Shown: in pieces, positions 34,294 to 43,970 of the stretch
How positions within the stretch are numbered: the first letter of the stretch is position 1
Layout: each line of letters starts with the position of its first letter
Origin: Noviherbaspirillum massiliense JC206
GTDB taxonomy: Bacteria; Pseudomonadota; Gammaproteobacteria; Burkholderiales; Burkholderiaceae_D
Assembly (NCBI RefSeq): GCF_000312045.1
Contig: NZ_HE978634.1
Coordinates: forward strand, 801,940-865,939
Length of the DNA: 64,000 nt
Direction of reading: 5' to 3'
Translations under genes and position numbers: made by a program
The notes under the pieces: model-generated
Database searches by the model: none
What the model was told of the DNA's origin: nothing
What the model saw: only the letters and a program-made list of their open reading frames with translations

Positions 34294-36084
34294 ATGAGCT
34301 ACGCCGCCCCCTTGAAGGACATGCTGTTCGTGATGAACGAACTGGCTGGCCTGTCCGAAGTGAATGCCTTGCCCGGTTGTGAAGATGCCAGCCCGGAAAC
34401 CGTGGAAGCGGTGCTGGAAGAGAACGCGAAATTTTGCGCCGAAGTGGTCGCCCCGCTGAATGTCGTCGGGGACAAGGAGCCGAGCTACTGGCACGACGGC
34501 AAGGTCACCACGACCAAGGGCTTCAAGGAAGCGTTCAAGGCGTTCGGCGAAGCGGGATGGCAGGGCGTCCAGCACCCGGTCGAGTTCGGCGGCCAGGGTC
34601 TGCCGAAGCTGGTGGCGACGCCTTGCATCGAAATGCTCCATTCGGCCAATTTGTCTTTTGCGCTTTGCCCATTGCTGACCGACGGCGCGATCGAAGCCTT
34701 GATGACTGCCGGCAGCGACGAACAGAAGCAGACCTACCTCGCCAATCTGATCTCCGGCAAGTGGACCGGCACCATGAACCTGACCGAGCCGCAGGCCGGT
34801 TCCGACCTCGCGCTGGTGCGTACCCGCGCGGTCCCGCAGGGTGACGGCACGTTCAAGATTTTCGGCACCAAGATTTTCATTACCTATGGCGAGCACGACA
34901 TGGCGGAGAACATCGTCCATCTCGTGCTGGCCCGTACTCCGAACGCGCCGGAAGGCGTCAAGGGCATTTCCCTGTTCATCGTGCCGAAGTTTCTGGTCAA
35001 TGCCGACGGTTCGCTGGGCGAGCGCAACGATGTGCACTGCGTGTCGATCGAGCACAAGCTCGGCATCAAGGCCAGCCCGACGGCGGTACTGCAGTTCGGT
35101 GACCATGGCGGCGCCATCGGCACCCTGGTTGGCGAGGAAAACCGCGGCCTCGAATACATGTTCATCATGATGAATGCGGCCCGCTTCGCGGTCGGCATGC
35201 AGGGCATCGCAGTGGCGGAGCGCGCCTACCAGAAAGCCGTGCAATATGCGAAGGAGCGGGTGCAGTCGAAAGACCTCGCCGGCTCGCCCGGCCCGGTCAC
35301 CATCGTCAATCATCCTGACGTGCGTCGCATGCTGATGTCGATGCGTGCACAGGTTGAGGCCGCACGGGCGCTTTCGTACGTCACCGCAGCGGCGTTCGAT
35401 GCTGCACATCATCATCAAGATGATGCAACGCGCAAGGCGAACCAGGCGTTTTACGAATACATGGTGCCGATCGTGAAGGGCTGGTCGACCGAGATGTCGC
35501 TCGATGTCACTTCAACCGGCGTACAGGTACACGGCGGAATGGGCTTCATCGAAGAAACCGGAGCGGCCCAGTACTATCGCGATGCCCGGATCCTGCCGAT
35601 CTATGAAGGCACGACGGCGATCCAGGCAAACGACCTGGTTGGCCGCAAGACGGTGCGCGACGGCGGCGCAACGGCAAAGAGCATCCTCGTGCAGGTGCGC
35701 CGGACCGAGGAAGAGCTTGCCGCATCGTCTTCCGCCGATATGGCTGCAATCCGCGCGCGACTGGCCGCAGGTTCCAAGGCGCTGGACGAAGTCGTGACCT
35801 ATGTCGCGACGAACATGAAGTCCGATATCAAGGCTGTCTTTGCGGGCAGCGTGCCCTATCTGAAGCTCGCCGGAATTGTCCTTGGCGGCTGGCAGATGGC
35901 GCGTGCCGCACTGGCGGCAGAACACAAGTTGAAAGCCGGCGAAGGCGATGCGAAGTTTTATCAGGCGAAAATCGCTACCGCGCGCTTTTTTGCGGATCAT
36001 TTCCTGTCGCAAGCCGCGGCTTATCGCACGGCGATTGTCGAGGGAAGTGCCGGCGCGCTCGCGCTTGCCGAAGATCAGTTCTGA
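34294..36084 (+). CDS. Acyl-CoA dehydrogenase (large DmdC-like type)
   Basis: A 596-residue FAD enzyme that oxidises acyl-CoA to enoyl-CoA and gives electrons to ETF. The N-terminal domain, the FAD-contact motif MNLTEPQAGSDLALVRTRA, the flavin region QVHGGMGFIEETGAAQYYRD and the catalytic Glu in IYEGTTAIQANDLVGRK (near residue 437) are clear. A C-terminal extension of about 130 residues marks the longer group that includes DmdC-type dehydrogenases. The ATG at 34294 has a GGAGAC ribosome site. Adjacent etfBA supply its electron acceptor. Confidence 0.93.
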   Translation: MSYAAPLKDMLFVMNELAGLSEVNALPGCEDASPETVEAVLEENAKFCAEVVAPLNVVGDKEPSYWHDGKVTTTKGFKEAFKAFGEAGWQGVQHPVEFGGQGLPKLVATPCIEMLHSANLSFALCPLLTDGAIEALMTAGSDEQKQTYLANLISGKWTGTMNLTEPQAGSDLALVRTRAVPQGDGTFKIFGTKIFITYGEHDMAENIVHLVLARTPNAPEGVKGISLFIVPKFLVNADGSLGERNDVHCVSIEHKLGIKASPTAVLQFGDHGGAIGTLVGEENRGLEYMFIMMNAARFAVGMQGIAVAERAYQKAVQYAKERVQSKDLAGSPGPVTIVNHPDVRRMLMSMRAQVEAARALSYVTAAAFDAAHHHQDDATRKANQAFYEYMVPIVKGWSTEMSLDVTSTGVQVHGGMGFIEETGAAQYYRDARILPIYEGTTAIQANDLVGRKTVRDGGATAKSILVQVRRTEEELAASSSADMAAIRARLAAGSKALDEVVTYVATNMKSDIKAVFAGSVPYLKLAGIVLGGWQMARAALAAEHKLKAGEGDAKFYQAKIATARFFADHFLSQAAAYRTAIVEGSAGALALAEDQF

Positions 36085-36113
36085 ACTGAATTCGGCACTT
36101 GCATTGGATGAAG

Positions 36114-36138
36114 AGGGCAGCCATGGTGCTGCCTTTTT
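36114..36138 (+). terminator. Intrinsic terminator after acyl-CoA dehydrogenase
   Basis: AGGGCAGC pairs with GCTGCCTT (one G-T pair) around CATGGT, then TTT. It lies 30 bases past the stop. Confidence 0.8.
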
Positions 36139-36214
36139 CATTCCGGGTTGAACTAACAGCTTTTTTTCAGATCTGCCCTATACTGGGTTAAGTAGTTGCA
36201 GTCCGGAGGCGATC

Positions 36215-36649
36215 ATGAAATCCTGGTTGGCGATGGTAGGTCTGCTCTTGAGCTTGGGGATGCCCCCGAATGGTGCAGTGGCGGCCGAAAGCCTGACTGC
36301 AGCGGATGCACAAGCCATCCAGGCCGTCGTCCAGACCCAGCTGGAAGCTTTCATGGACGATGACGCGACAACTGCGTTCCAACTTGCTACAGCCTCGACG
36401 CGCATGCAGATCGGCACTCCGGATAACTTTCTGCGGCTTATCAAGGAACAATACACCCCCATGTATCGCCACGAGACCGCCATTTTTTCCAAGCCGGAAG
36501 TGGTGGATGGCGATGCGATTCAGCTGGTACGACTGACCGATGGCGCAAGCCATGTCTGGCTGGCGATTTTCTGGATGCAACAGGACGAAGACAACACCTG
36601 GAAAGTCGACGGTTGCCAATTGCTCGAGACAACGAGCATTTCGATTTAA
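36215..36649 (+). CDS. DUF4864-family secreted protein
   Basis: A 144-residue protein with a signal peptide (MKSWLAMVGLLLSLG, cut near AVA-AE). The mature part (QAVVQTQLEAFMDDDATTAF, MYRHETAIF, VWLAIFWMQQDEDNTWKVDG) matches the SnoaL-like DUF4864 pattern with a C-terminal WKVDGC motif. Strong GGAGG ribosome site. Function is unknown, probably periplasmic. Confidence 0.82.
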   Translation: MKSWLAMVGLLLSLGMPPNGAVAAESLTAADAQAIQAVVQTQLEAFMDDDATTAFQLATASTRMQIGTPDNFLRLIKEQYTPMYRHETAIFSKPEVVDGDAIQLVRLTDGASHVWLAIFWMQQDEDNTWKVDGCQLLETTSISI

Positions 36650-36840
36650 ATCAAATCTCCTCAAAGAAGAAGCCAGCCCACTTGCAGGAATGCCGCTGCA
36701 GGCCTTGAAGCTGCTGCTCGTTTGCCTATAACTGAATTACGGCGTCAGTTAGCCTGCCCTCACACACAGGCCGGACTCTCCAGACTCGCCTCGGATTAAT
36801 CGCCCTTGTACTCCCAGGGCGCACACCAAGGAGGCTTATC

Positions 36841-37059
36841 ATGACTCGCAAATACATCGATTGCCGTGAATTCCCGAGCGACATGAATTGCTCCGTTGCC
36901 CTGTCGGCTGATACGGAGCAGGAATTGCTGGATGCGGCGGTACAGCATGCGGTGACAGTACATAAGCACCAGGACACACCGGAATTCCGCCAGCAGCTCC
37001 GGCAGATGTTCAAGGAAGGCACGCCACCGGCCGAGCATCCGCTCGGCCATGAAGCATAA
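36841..37059 (+). CDS. DUF1059-family small protein
   Basis: A 72-residue soluble protein starting MTRKYIDCREFPSDMNC. The start, the SALSAD-like turn (VALSADTEQELL) and AVQHAVTVHKHQDTPEF fit DUF1059, a small family of unknown role with conserved cysteines and histidines. Strong AAGGAGG ribosome site seven bases before the ATG. Confidence 0.85.
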   Translation: MTRKYIDCREFPSDMNCSVALSADTEQELLDAAVQHAVTVHKHQDTPEFRQQLRQMFKEGTPPAEHPLGHEA

Positions 37060-37172
37060 TTTGCCGCTGGTTTTAGTCGCGTCGCATGGCTGTGAGCAGG
37101 CAGATAATATTTCCTACTGACAATCAGCATCCGGGAACGGTGCGACGACGGTAACGCAATGAGGGCCGGACG

Positions 37173-37664
37173 TCAGCCGTAGGCACCGCCTGTGTACAAC
37201 AGGTCGAAAACCCGGGCGAGGGTGGCAATGACTGCGACGGCGCCCACTCCGACAGTCAGGACCAGCAGGACGGCCAGCGGCCACCCGGAATCGGATTGCC
37301 TGCCGGAGGAGGGATTGCGCGTCGCATCCCATTTTTCATCCGGCGTCAATCCGATGACAAGCGCTTCGATGAAGCCAGCATAAGTCGCCAGCGGAAGGAG
37401 CGTCAGGATGCTGAAGACAAGCGAATCTGTGGACGAGGCGAGAAAGACGAAGCAGCAATACAAGGAAAAAGCAGCCAGATAAATCCAGGCCCAGAAGTCT
37501 TTCTTTCCATGCAAATAGAAGCGGTGCGCTCCTAAACTGCCAAACAGAAATGCGAGCAGGGTGGCAAGCGTCTTGTTTTTGTGCGGGGCGTTCCTGGCCA
37601 TGTAAGCGTCAAAAAAGTTGGTCGGCGGCTCTTCGAGGGGCAGGGACGGCGCTATCGATCTCAT
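37173..37664 (-). CDS. TM2-domain membrane protein
   Basis: A 163-residue membrane protein. The TM2 motif reads LAFLFGSLGAHRFYLHGKKD, followed by hydrophobic helices and a last helix near the C-terminus (PLAVLLVLTVGVGAVAVIA). Its role is unknown. The start may be the Met at 37664 or the later one at 37601; no clear ribosome site decides it. Confidence 0.8.
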   Translation of the reverse strand: MRSIAPSLPLEEPPTNFFDAYMARNAPHKNKTLATLLAFLFGSLGAHRFYLHGKKDFWAWIYLAAFSLYCCFVFLASSTDSLVFSILTLLPLATYAGFIEALVIGLTPDEKWDATRNPSSGRQSDSGWPLAVLLVLTVGVGAVAVIATLARVFDLLYTGGAYG

Positions 37665-37797
37665 GTCGCTGCCACGAAAGGTCTAGGGGCAGCCCTCAGG
37701 GAAGTGTCTAGTTTGCACGACTAATGCCTCAAGGGCAACGCGTCGTGGACTGTGGGAGCGGGAAGGCTCCCCCAAGTACTTGTCCTCATTGCCAAAC

Positions 37798-37826
37798 TTG
37801 CTGTTGCCTGCTGAATGGACTATAAT
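37798..37826 (+). promoter_or_regulatory. Sigma-70 promoter of the rpsP operon
   Basis: TTGCTG (37798-37803), a 17-base spacer, then a perfect TATAAT (37821-37826), about 45 bases before the rpsP ATG. Confidence 0.75.
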
Positions 37827-37870
37827 TGCCGGCTTTTCCGTGTTCGAACACTTTTTGGAAATAATCAATT

Positions 37871-38125
37871 ATGGTCGTTATCCGTTTAGCTCGCGCTGGT
37901 GCCAAGAAGCGCCCGTTTTTTAATATCGTCGCCACTGACTCCCGCAATCGCCGTGATGGCCGCTTCATCGAGCGCCTCGGGTTCTATAATCCGATCGCTG
38001 CCGAAAGCGCTGAAGGCTTCCGCATTGCGCAAGACCGCCTGGCTCATTGGCAAGGCGTAGGCGCCCAAGTGTCGCCGACCGTTGCCCGTCTGCTCAACAC
38101 GGTTGGCAAAAAAGCTGCCGCCTGA
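37871..38125 (+). CDS. rpsP: 30S ribosomal protein S16
   Basis: An 84-residue bS16 protein ([20 protein letters not shown]; later [12 protein letters not shown]), part of the 30S subunit body. First gene of the conserved rpsP-rimM-trmD-rplS operon. Confidence 0.98.
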   Translation: MVVIRLARAGAKKRPFFNIVATDSRNRRDGRFIERLGFYNPIAAESAEGFRIAQDRLAHWQGVGAQVSPTVARLLNTVGKKAAA

Positions 38126-38151
38126 GATTGTCGAGCAAGGCAGCATCGGGG

Positions 38152-38682
38152 ATGGAAATCCCTGAAGACCTGGTCCTGGTAGGGCATGTCTCCGGCGCAT
38201 ACGGAATTGCCGGATGGGTTCGCATCAAGCCTTACTCTTCCGACGCGGATGCATTGTTGTCGGCAAAGACGTGGTGGCTGGATAAGCCGGACCTCCATGA
38301 CGTGGAGATGATGCAAGCCAAAATCCATGGCGAGGATGTGGTTGCCCAGCTGATGGGCGTGGCCGATCGCAACGCAGCGGAAGCGCTCAAGGGCGCGACC
38401 GTGCAAATCCGGCGCAGCCATTTTCCGCCTCTGGATGACAATGAGTTCTATTGGATAGACCTGATCGGTCTGGCGGTGGAAAACCTGCAGGGCGAACCGC
38501 TCGGAACGGTCAGCGATCTGATGGACAATGGCGCGCATCCGATCCTGCGAGTGACTGTGCCAGGCGAAGCGGTTGCTGACAAGGCGCCGCGTGAAATGCT
38601 GATTCCGTTTGTCGATCAGTATGTCAAGACGGTCGATCAGGCGGCGAAGAAGGTGATTGTGGACTGGGGGCTGGATTATTAA
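38152..38682 (+). CDS. rimM: 16S rRNA maturation factor RimM
   Basis: A 176-residue protein that binds S19 and helps mature the 30S head. The N-terminal [19 protein letters not shown] and the PRC-barrel part with [26 protein letters not shown] fit RimM. The ATG at 38152 (MEIPEDLV) is preferred over the upstream frame, which runs inside rpsP. Confidence 0.96.
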   Translation: MEIPEDLVLVGHVSGAYGIAGWVRIKPYSSDADALLSAKTWWLDKPDLHDVEMMQAKIHGEDVVAQLMGVADRNAAEALKGATVQIRRSHFPPLDDNEFYWIDLIGLAVENLQGEPLGTVSDLMDNGAHPILRVTVPGEAVADKAPREMLIPFVDQYVKTVDQAAKKVIVDWGLDY

Positions 38683-38726
38683 GCTTGCAGTCCTTGCGCA
38701 TGGATGTTTTTGGAATAGGCAACGAG

Positions 38727-39476
38727 ATGCAATTTGATGTCATCACGCTGTTTCCTGAAATGTTCACTGCGCTGACGCAGTCGGGAATTACCCGGCGTGC
38801 GTTCGAGCAGAAGAAATGCTTTTTGTCGCTCTGGAATCCACGCGATTTCACGACCGACAATTATCGCACTATCGACGACCGCCCCTACGGAGGCGGGCCC
38901 GGAATGGTGATGCTGGCCAAGCCGCTGGAAGCGGCAATACAGGCAGCCAGGGCACGTCAGGCGCAGGCAGGATTGCCGGCTCCGCGCGTGGTGTACATGT
39001 CGCCTCAAGGCCGTAGGCTCACGCACGGACGAGTGATGGAGCTGACGGCAGAACCCGGACTGGTATTGCTGTGCGGGCGTTATGAGGCAGTGGACCAGCG
39101 CTTGCTGGATCGTTGCGTGGACGAAGAAATCAGCCTCGGCGACTTCGTCCTGTCAGGCGGAGAATTGCCTGCCATGGCGTTGATGGATGCAGTGATCCGG
39201 CAATTGCCGGAAGTGTTGAATGATGATGCGTCAGCGGTCGAGGACAGTTTCGTCAACGGCTTGCTGGATTGTCCGCACTACACTAGGCCGGAAATTTATG
39301 AAGGCATTGCGGTGCCGCCGGCCTTGCTTAGCGGGCACCACGCCGAGATCGAAAAGTGGCGGCGCGAACGGGCGCTGGAAGTAACGGCCAGAAAGCGGCC
39401 GGATTTGATCGAACGGGCGCGGGCAGCGGGATTGCTGTCGCGATCCGATGAAAAGTTTTTGAGCAGTTTGCAGTAG
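38727..39476 (+). CDS. trmD: tRNA (guanine-N1)-methyltransferase
   Basis: A 249-residue SPOUT enzyme that makes m1G37 in tRNA. It shows [13 protein letters not shown] at the start, [14 protein letters not shown], the knot motif [15 protein letters not shown] and [18 protein letters not shown], all trademark. The family starts at MQFDV, so 38727 is chosen over an earlier ATG at 38700. Confidence 0.97.
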   Translation: MQFDVITLFPEMFTALTQSGITRRAFEQKKCFLSLWNPRDFTTDNYRTIDDRPYGGGPGMVMLAKPLEAAIQAARARQAQAGLPAPRVVYMSPQGRRLTHGRVMELTAEPGLVLLCGRYEAVDQRLLDRCVDEEISLGDFVLSGGELPAMALMDAVIRQLPEVLNDDASAVEDSFVNGLLDCPHYTRPEIYEGIAVPPALLSGHHAEIEKWRRERALEVTARKRPDLIERARAAGLLSRSDEKFLSSLQ

Positions 39477-39588
39477 CAGTTTGCAGTAACGAGCAGGCGG
39501 ATTTCGCCTGTATGTATAACCCCATCCTCTACTGGGCAAGAAGCTGTGCGAATCAGCGGCGCCAGCAAGATGGTAATTGGAGCACATC

Positions 39589-39972
39589 ATGGACTTGATC
39601 CAGCAACTCGAGAAAGAAGAAATTGCCCGTCTGGGCAAAAACATTCCCGACTTCGCCCCGGGCGATACCGTCGTGGTCAGCGTGAACGTCGTCGAAGGCA
39701 CGCGCAAGCGCGCCCAGGCTTATGAAGGTGTGGTGATTGCACGCCGCAACCGCGGCCTGAATTCCAACTTCATCGTCCGCAAGATCTCTTCCGGCGAAGG
39801 CGTGGAGCGTACCTTCCAGCTGTATTCCCCGCTGATCGCATCGATCGAAGTCAAGCGTCGCGGAGATGTCCGTCGCGCCAAGCTTTACTATCTGCGCGAG
39901 CGTTCCGGCAAATCGGCGCGCATCAAAGAGAAACTGTCGAGCCGTCGTACCGACGAACAAGCGGCAGAGTAA
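39589..39972 (+). CDS. rplS: 50S ribosomal protein L19
   Basis: A 127-residue bL19 protein ([53 protein letters not shown]). The last gene of the rpsP operon, 112 bp after trmD. Confidence 0.97.
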   Translation: MDLIQQLEKEEIARLGKNIPDFAPGDTVVVSVNVVEGTRKRAQAYEGVVIARRNRGLNSNFIVRKISSGEGVERTFQLYSPLIASIEVKRRGDVRRAKLYYLRERSGKSARIKEKLSSRRTDEQAAE

Positions 39973-39988
39973 TCGGCGAGCGCTGCGT

Positions 39989-40016
39989 AAAAAGGGCACC
40001 CAGGGTGCCCTTTTTT
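39989..40016 (+). terminator. Intrinsic terminator of the rpsP operon
   Basis: AAAAAGGGCACC and GGTGCCCTTTTT pair perfectly around CAG, followed by T. It lies 16 bases past the rplS stop. Confidence 0.92.
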
Positions 40017-40088
40017 GCATTTGTCGAATCGAATTGTGTAGTTTGCATGGAGCCACGAAGGCCATGCCGGCAATTGAAGGAACTGGTT

Positions 40089-40757
40089 TTGTCCAAGCTG
40101 ATTTTTGATCCCGAAGCGAGCCCGGTTGAGGGCCTGGCCGGCGAACCTGCTGTTGCTCCCGAGCGCCTGTCGGTCGAATGGCTGCGTGCGCGCTTTGCGA
40201 ATCCGCCTCTGTGGCCGCACGAAAAAACCGAGGAATACCGCTTGCGTGAAGGCATGCCTTCACCGATCCCGGCGGCAGTGCTGATGCCGCTTGTCGTGCG
40301 CGAAGGGGGGCTGACCCTGCTGCTCACCCAGCGTACTGCGCATTTGCACGACCATGCAGGGCAAGTCAGCCTGCCGGGCGGGCGCATGGACCCGGACGAT
40401 ATCTCCTCGATTGCAACGGCCTTGCGCGAAACGGAAGAGGAAGTCGGGCTAGCCCAACGCCATATCGAAGTTCTGGGGACCATGCCGGACTATTTCACCG
40501 GAACCGGCTTTCGCGTTACACCTGTCGTAGGCATCGCGCGGCCACCCTTCGAATTGCGGGCCGACCCTTTTGAAGTGGCGGAGATTTTTGAAGTCCCGCT
40601 TTCATTCCTGATGAACGGCATGCATCACCAGCGCCGCTCGGTCCAGCTGCCGAATGGCAGCCGGCGCAGCTTCTATGCCATTCCTTACGACCGCTTCTTC
40701 ATCTGGGGAGCAACCGCGGCGATGGTCCGCAACCTGTTTCATTTCCTACGGGCCTAG
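40089..40757 (+). CDS. CoA pyrophosphatase (NudL-type Nudix)
   Basis: A 222-residue Nudix hydrolase of the CoA-pyrophosphatase type, which cuts CoA to 4'-phosphopantetheine and 3',5'-ADP. The box starts LPGGRMDPDD and runs to ALRETEEEVGL, with the family's LLLTQRT before it. I propose a TTG start at 40089, giving MSKLIFDPEAS, because AAGGA lies eight bases upstream and family members start alike; a longer reading from 40005 would overlap the terminator. Confidence 0.88.
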   Translation: MSKLIFDPEASPVEGLAGEPAVAPERLSVEWLRARFANPPLWPHEKTEEYRLREGMPSPIPAAVLMPLVVREGGLTLLLTQRTAHLHDHAGQVSLPGGRMDPDDISSIATALRETEEEVGLAQRHIEVLGTMPDYFTGTGFRVTPVVGIARPPFELRADPFEVAEIFEVPLSFLMNGMHHQRRSVQLPNGSRRSFYAIPYDRFFIWGATAAMVRNLFHFLRA

Positions 40758-40870
40758 TCCTTCCTTCACATGCAATTGCTCGTGTGCCAATGAATGCAGA
40801 GCGCAGGCGGTTTGATTCCGGGCTTACGCTGCGTTATCGTATCGGCTAGACGATTTTTCAAGGCAGTCTG

Positions 40871-41830
40871 ATGACATTCATTTCCATTCTTTGCGCGCTG
40901 ATCATCGAGCAGCTGAAGCCCCTGCGTGCAGACAATCCGATATACGACAGCATCAAAACTTTGGCGGCGCGAGTGGAGGCCTGGTTCAATGCAGGCAGGG
41001 AAAGCCACGGACGAATGGCCTGGTTCGCCATGGTGCTGGCACTGATGCTGCCAACCGCCCTCGTGTACTGGCTGTGCATGAAGATCAGCCCGCTGGCGGC
41101 GCTGGCATGGAATATTCTGGTCGTTTATCTGACTCTGGGCTTTCGTCATTACAGCCATTACTTCACTGCGATCCAGCTGGCGCTTGGCAGCGGCGACGAG
41201 GCAACTGCGCGCAAGATGCTGGCGGAGTGGACCGGGCAGGAAACCACCGGCCTGGAGGCCAAGGAGATTGCGCGGCTTGCGGTCGAAAATGCGCTGGTCA
41301 CCACCCACCGCAATGTATTTGGGGTTTTCTTCTGGTTCCTCTTGCCTGTTGGTCCGGCCGGTGCGGTGATGTACCGGGTGACGGAATACCTTGCGCGAGC
41401 CTGGAACGAACCGGAGCACTTGCGCAACGAAGCCTTTGGCCAGTTCGCGATCAAGGCTTTTTACTGGATCGACTGGATTCCGGCCAGGTTGACCGCTGTT
41501 GCTTTTGCCGTCGTCGGCAATTTTGAGGACGCAGTTTACGCCTGGCGCAACTTTGCCCATCGCTGGCAGGATGAAGCCGTTGGCATCATTCTTTCTGCAG
41601 GCTCTGGCGCCATGGGAGTTCGTCTTGGTACACCGGACGAAATTGCCGTCGGGCTTGTATCTGATGACGCAGCAACGCTCGAAGGGGTGGCAACGGTCGA
41701 AATGGACAGTCCTCCGGGCGAGGAAGTCACGCCGCGCGCCTTGCAGAGCACGGTTGGGCTGGTGTGGCGCGCCTTGTTGCTCTGGATGCTGATGCTGCTC
41801 CTGATATCGCTGGCCGTCTGGCTGGGATAA
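40871..41830 (+). CDS. CobD/CbiB-family membrane protein
   Basis: A 319-residue inner-membrane protein. Starts MTFISILCALIIEQLKPLR and has four or five hydrophobic segments. The central pattern RLAVENALVTTHRNVFGVFFWFLLPVGPAGA, split here as RLAVENALVTTHRN and FGVFFWFLLPVGPAGA, fits the CobD/CbiB (AmpE-like) family, where the step is attachment of aminopropanol to cobyric acid. Betaproteobacteria often have this stand-alone member outside cobalamin clusters, and no cob gene is near, so a role in B12 synthesis is uncertain. Confidence 0.83.
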   Translation: MTFISILCALIIEQLKPLRADNPIYDSIKTLAARVEAWFNAGRESHGRMAWFAMVLALMLPTALVYWLCMKISPLAALAWNILVVYLTLGFRHYSHYFTAIQLALGSGDEATARKMLAEWTGQETTGLEAKEIARLAVENALVTTHRNVFGVFFWFLLPVGPAGAVMYRVTEYLARAWNEPEHLRNEAFGQFAIKAFYWIDWIPARLTAVAFAVVGNFEDAVYAWRNFAHRWQDEAVGIILSAGSGAMGVRLGTPDEIAVGLVSDDAATLEGVATVEMDSPPGEEVTPRALQSTVGLVWRALLLWMLMLLLISLAVWLG

Positions 41831-42123
41831 GCCCTAGTCGTCCTGTTCCGCTTCCCGGAAGCCGGGAGAAGGCAGCCAAGGCAGTTGGGAAGCGCTCACC
41901 CTCATAATATCTGCCTTTGTGGCACTTAAACCCGGTTTCCGGCTCCAAGAATCGTGATTCTCGGGCCCGGAAATACCCGCCGCTTCGTTCATTGCCCTGA
42001 GCCGACAAGCCAGCGAACGCTTTTTTAAAAGAAAGACCTGACAGGGAGCGGCCGTATTGCTTTCACATATTATTTCCAGCAGGTCTTATATAAGATATCA
42101 TATGCAAGAATACTGAGGGCGTT
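41831..42123. other. Intergenic region before the DUF3579 gene
   Basis: About 293 bases without a recognised gene. AT-rich stretch near 42060-42110 is the likely promoter of the DUF3579 gene. Confidence 0.45.
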
Positions 42124-42525
42124 GTGCCACATAATGGCAAATCGCAACTCCAGCCAGCAACCGCTAAAGAAGCCGAGCAGATGGCCGATCCCAAGCAAAT
42201 CCCGAAAAAGCTTGCTCGCGAGTTTTTCATCCAGGGTATTACCAGCAATGGCAGAACGTTTCGTCCTAGCGATTGGGCGGAGCGCTTATGCGGCGTCATG
42301 GCCTGTTTTCGCCCTGAAGGATCGGGTGGTCCGAACGCACATCTGAAATATTCTCCCTACGTCCGGCCAACGGTACTCAATGGCATCAAGTCAGTGGTGG
42401 TGAACGAGGAGTTGCGGGAGATTGAGCCACTGGCTTATCACTTCGTGCTGAATTTTGCCAAGGACAATGATCTCCAGATTGTTGATGCATGTTTGCTGCC
42501 GGACGCAGAAACAAAAAAAGCCTGA
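42124..42525 (+). CDS. DUF3579-family protein
   Basis: A small soluble protein of 133 residues (or 114 if the ATG at 42181 is the start). The core, REFFIQGITSNGRTFRPSD, then WAERLCGVMACF and YSPYVRPTVLNGIKSVVV, matches DUF3579, common in Betaproteobacteria. A GTG at 42124 has a GAGGG ribosome site and is used here, while MADPKQIPKK at 42181 is also reasonable. Function is unknown. Confidence 0.8.
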   Translation: MPHNGKSQLQPATAKEAEQMADPKQIPKKLAREFFIQGITSNGRTFRPSDWAERLCGVMACFRPEGSGGPNAHLKYSPYVRPTVLNGIKSVVVNEELREIEPLAYHFVLNFAKDNDLQIVDACLLPDAETKKA

Positions 42526-42908
42526 GTATTAACAGGAAAACCTTCCCTGTATTGGCGGCGCTATTCTTCTTCTCGAGCGCTCCCTAGCGCACCTGCTTCG
42601 CGCCCGTCCTCGATTCTTTCCCCGCCCGTTTCGCTTGGTCTTCAAGACCTTCGTGTGCGTTCAAGACGCAGACAATCCATCGGACCATCGCCAGCAAGAG
42701 CAGAGCATTGTTGAGAAGGCGATCCACTTTCCATGCTGGCAAGTGGCTGCGCGAGTTGGTGGAGTTTCGTCTACATAGTCACAACCAGCCATCCGCCGGA
42801 TTGATCCGTTCGTCGGCAGCATTACTTTATTGCAATTGCCTTAGGTAAGGTGGAAATGCCTTAAGGAAACAATAGTTTCCGAGGTATGACGACTTACGAG
42901 GAATAGCA
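42526..42908. other. Region upstream of the pilin cluster, no gene
   Basis: 383 bases. The last part has two near-copies GCCTTAGGTAAGG (42838-42850) and GCCTTAAGGAAAC (42860-42872). They may be regulatory. No -24/-12 box was found. No coding or RNA gene was seen. Confidence 0.5.
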
Positions 42909-43376
42909 ATGAAGAAGACAAAGGCCCAGGACCAGGGTGGCTTCAAGCGATCGAATGCCGGGCAAGCGGGTTTTACGCTGATCGAACTGATGATCACCGT
43001 GGTAATCGTTGGAATTCTTGCAACCGTCGCCGTGCCTTCCTATCGCGACTATGTAACGCGCAGCCGAATTCCCGATGCGACATCCAACTTGGCCGCGAAG
43101 CGTGTACAGATGGAGCAGTTCTTCCAGGACAACAAGACTTATGCGAGCGCGCCTGCCTGCACCTCCGACAGCACTTCGAGCAAATACTTCACCTTCGACT
43201 GCGGCACGACCGCGCCTACCAGCACGACCTTCGAACTGCGTGCTGTCGGCACCGGTCCCATGGCAGGCTTTGAATATTACGTCGACCAGAGCAACAGCAA
43301 GCGAAGCGTCATCACCGCTTCCGGCTGGACGGGCAGCACCTCATGCTGGGTCACGCGCAAAGGTGGCGTATGCTGA
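42909..43376 (+). CDS. pilE: Type IV minor pilin PilE
   Basis: A 155-residue prepilin with a 21-residue leader ending in G21, then F-TLIELMITVVIVGILATVA with Glu at mature +5. The C-terminal domain has paired cysteines (DCGTT and TSCWVTRKGGVC). It is processed by PilD and inserted in the pilus fibre or tip. First gene of the minor pilin cluster. Confidence 0.9.
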   Translation: MKKTKAQDQGGFKRSNAGQAGFTLIELMITVVIVGILATVAVPSYRDYVTRSRIPDATSNLAAKRVQMEQFFQDNKTYASAPACTSDSTSSKYFTFDCGTTAPTSTTFELRAVGTGPMAGFEYYVDQSNSKRSVITASGWTGSTSCWVTRKGGVC

Positions 43377-43963
43377 GCCGCCTGCCAAGCCAGCGAGGCG
43401 TGACCCTGATCGAGCTCATGATAGGGCTCGTGATCATGGCCATCGTTCTGGGCTTCGGCGTTCCCAGCTTCAGCAACTTCATCCAGAGCAGTCACATACG
43501 CAATGCCGCGGAGGCGGTGCAAAACGGGCTCAGTCTCGCCCGTTCAGAAGCTGTGCGGCGCAATACCCAGGTCAAATTCGTTCTCGGCACCGGGTCCTCA
43601 TGGAGTGTCGGTTGCGTTACTGCAGACCCCGACAATTGTCCTGATCCCATCACTAGTCGGGATGCGGCTGAAGGCTCCTCCAAGGCATCAGTCACGACGT
43701 CCGAAGTCGTGGCATCCACCAATGCGGCCGTCGCAAGTCCGGCTTTTACGGACACGCTGGTTTTCAATGGTCTCGGCCGGGAACGCACGCTGCCTCCTGC
43801 AAACAATGCAGTGTTCGACATCACCAATCCGGACGGAGGCACCTGTGTCGCGGCAGGCGGAAAGATGCGGTGCCTGCGTGTGGTTGTCACGCCGGGTGGC
43901 CAGATCCGCATGTGCGATCCGGCGATCCCCGCCGCCACGCCCCCCAACCCTCAAGCATGTTGA
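43370..43963 (+). CDS. fimT: FimT/GspH-type minor pseudopilin
   Basis: A 197-residue prepilin. Leader MLSRLPSQRG, then VTLIELMIGLVIMAIVLGFG, with Glu at +5. The C-terminal GspH/FimT domain has several cysteines and AANPQ-type tail. Its ATG overlaps the pilE stop (7 bp), a sign of coupling. A GGTGG ribosome site lies just before it. Confidence 0.88.
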   Translation: MLSRLPSQRGVTLIELMIGLVIMAIVLGFGVPSFSNFIQSSHIRNAAEAVQNGLSLARSEAVRRNTQVKFVLGTGSSWSVGCVTADPDNCPDPITSRDAAEGSSKASVTTSEVVASTNAAVASPAFTDTLVFNGLGRERTLPPANNAVFDITNPDGGTCVAAGGKMRCLRVVVTPGGQIRMCDPAIPAATPPNPQAC

Positions 43964-43970
43964 ATGAGCT

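Noticed and set aside
42526-42908. Search for a sigma-54 box upstream of the pilin cluster
   Set aside because: No GG-N10-GC pair with proper context was found, so no PilR-type promoter is called.
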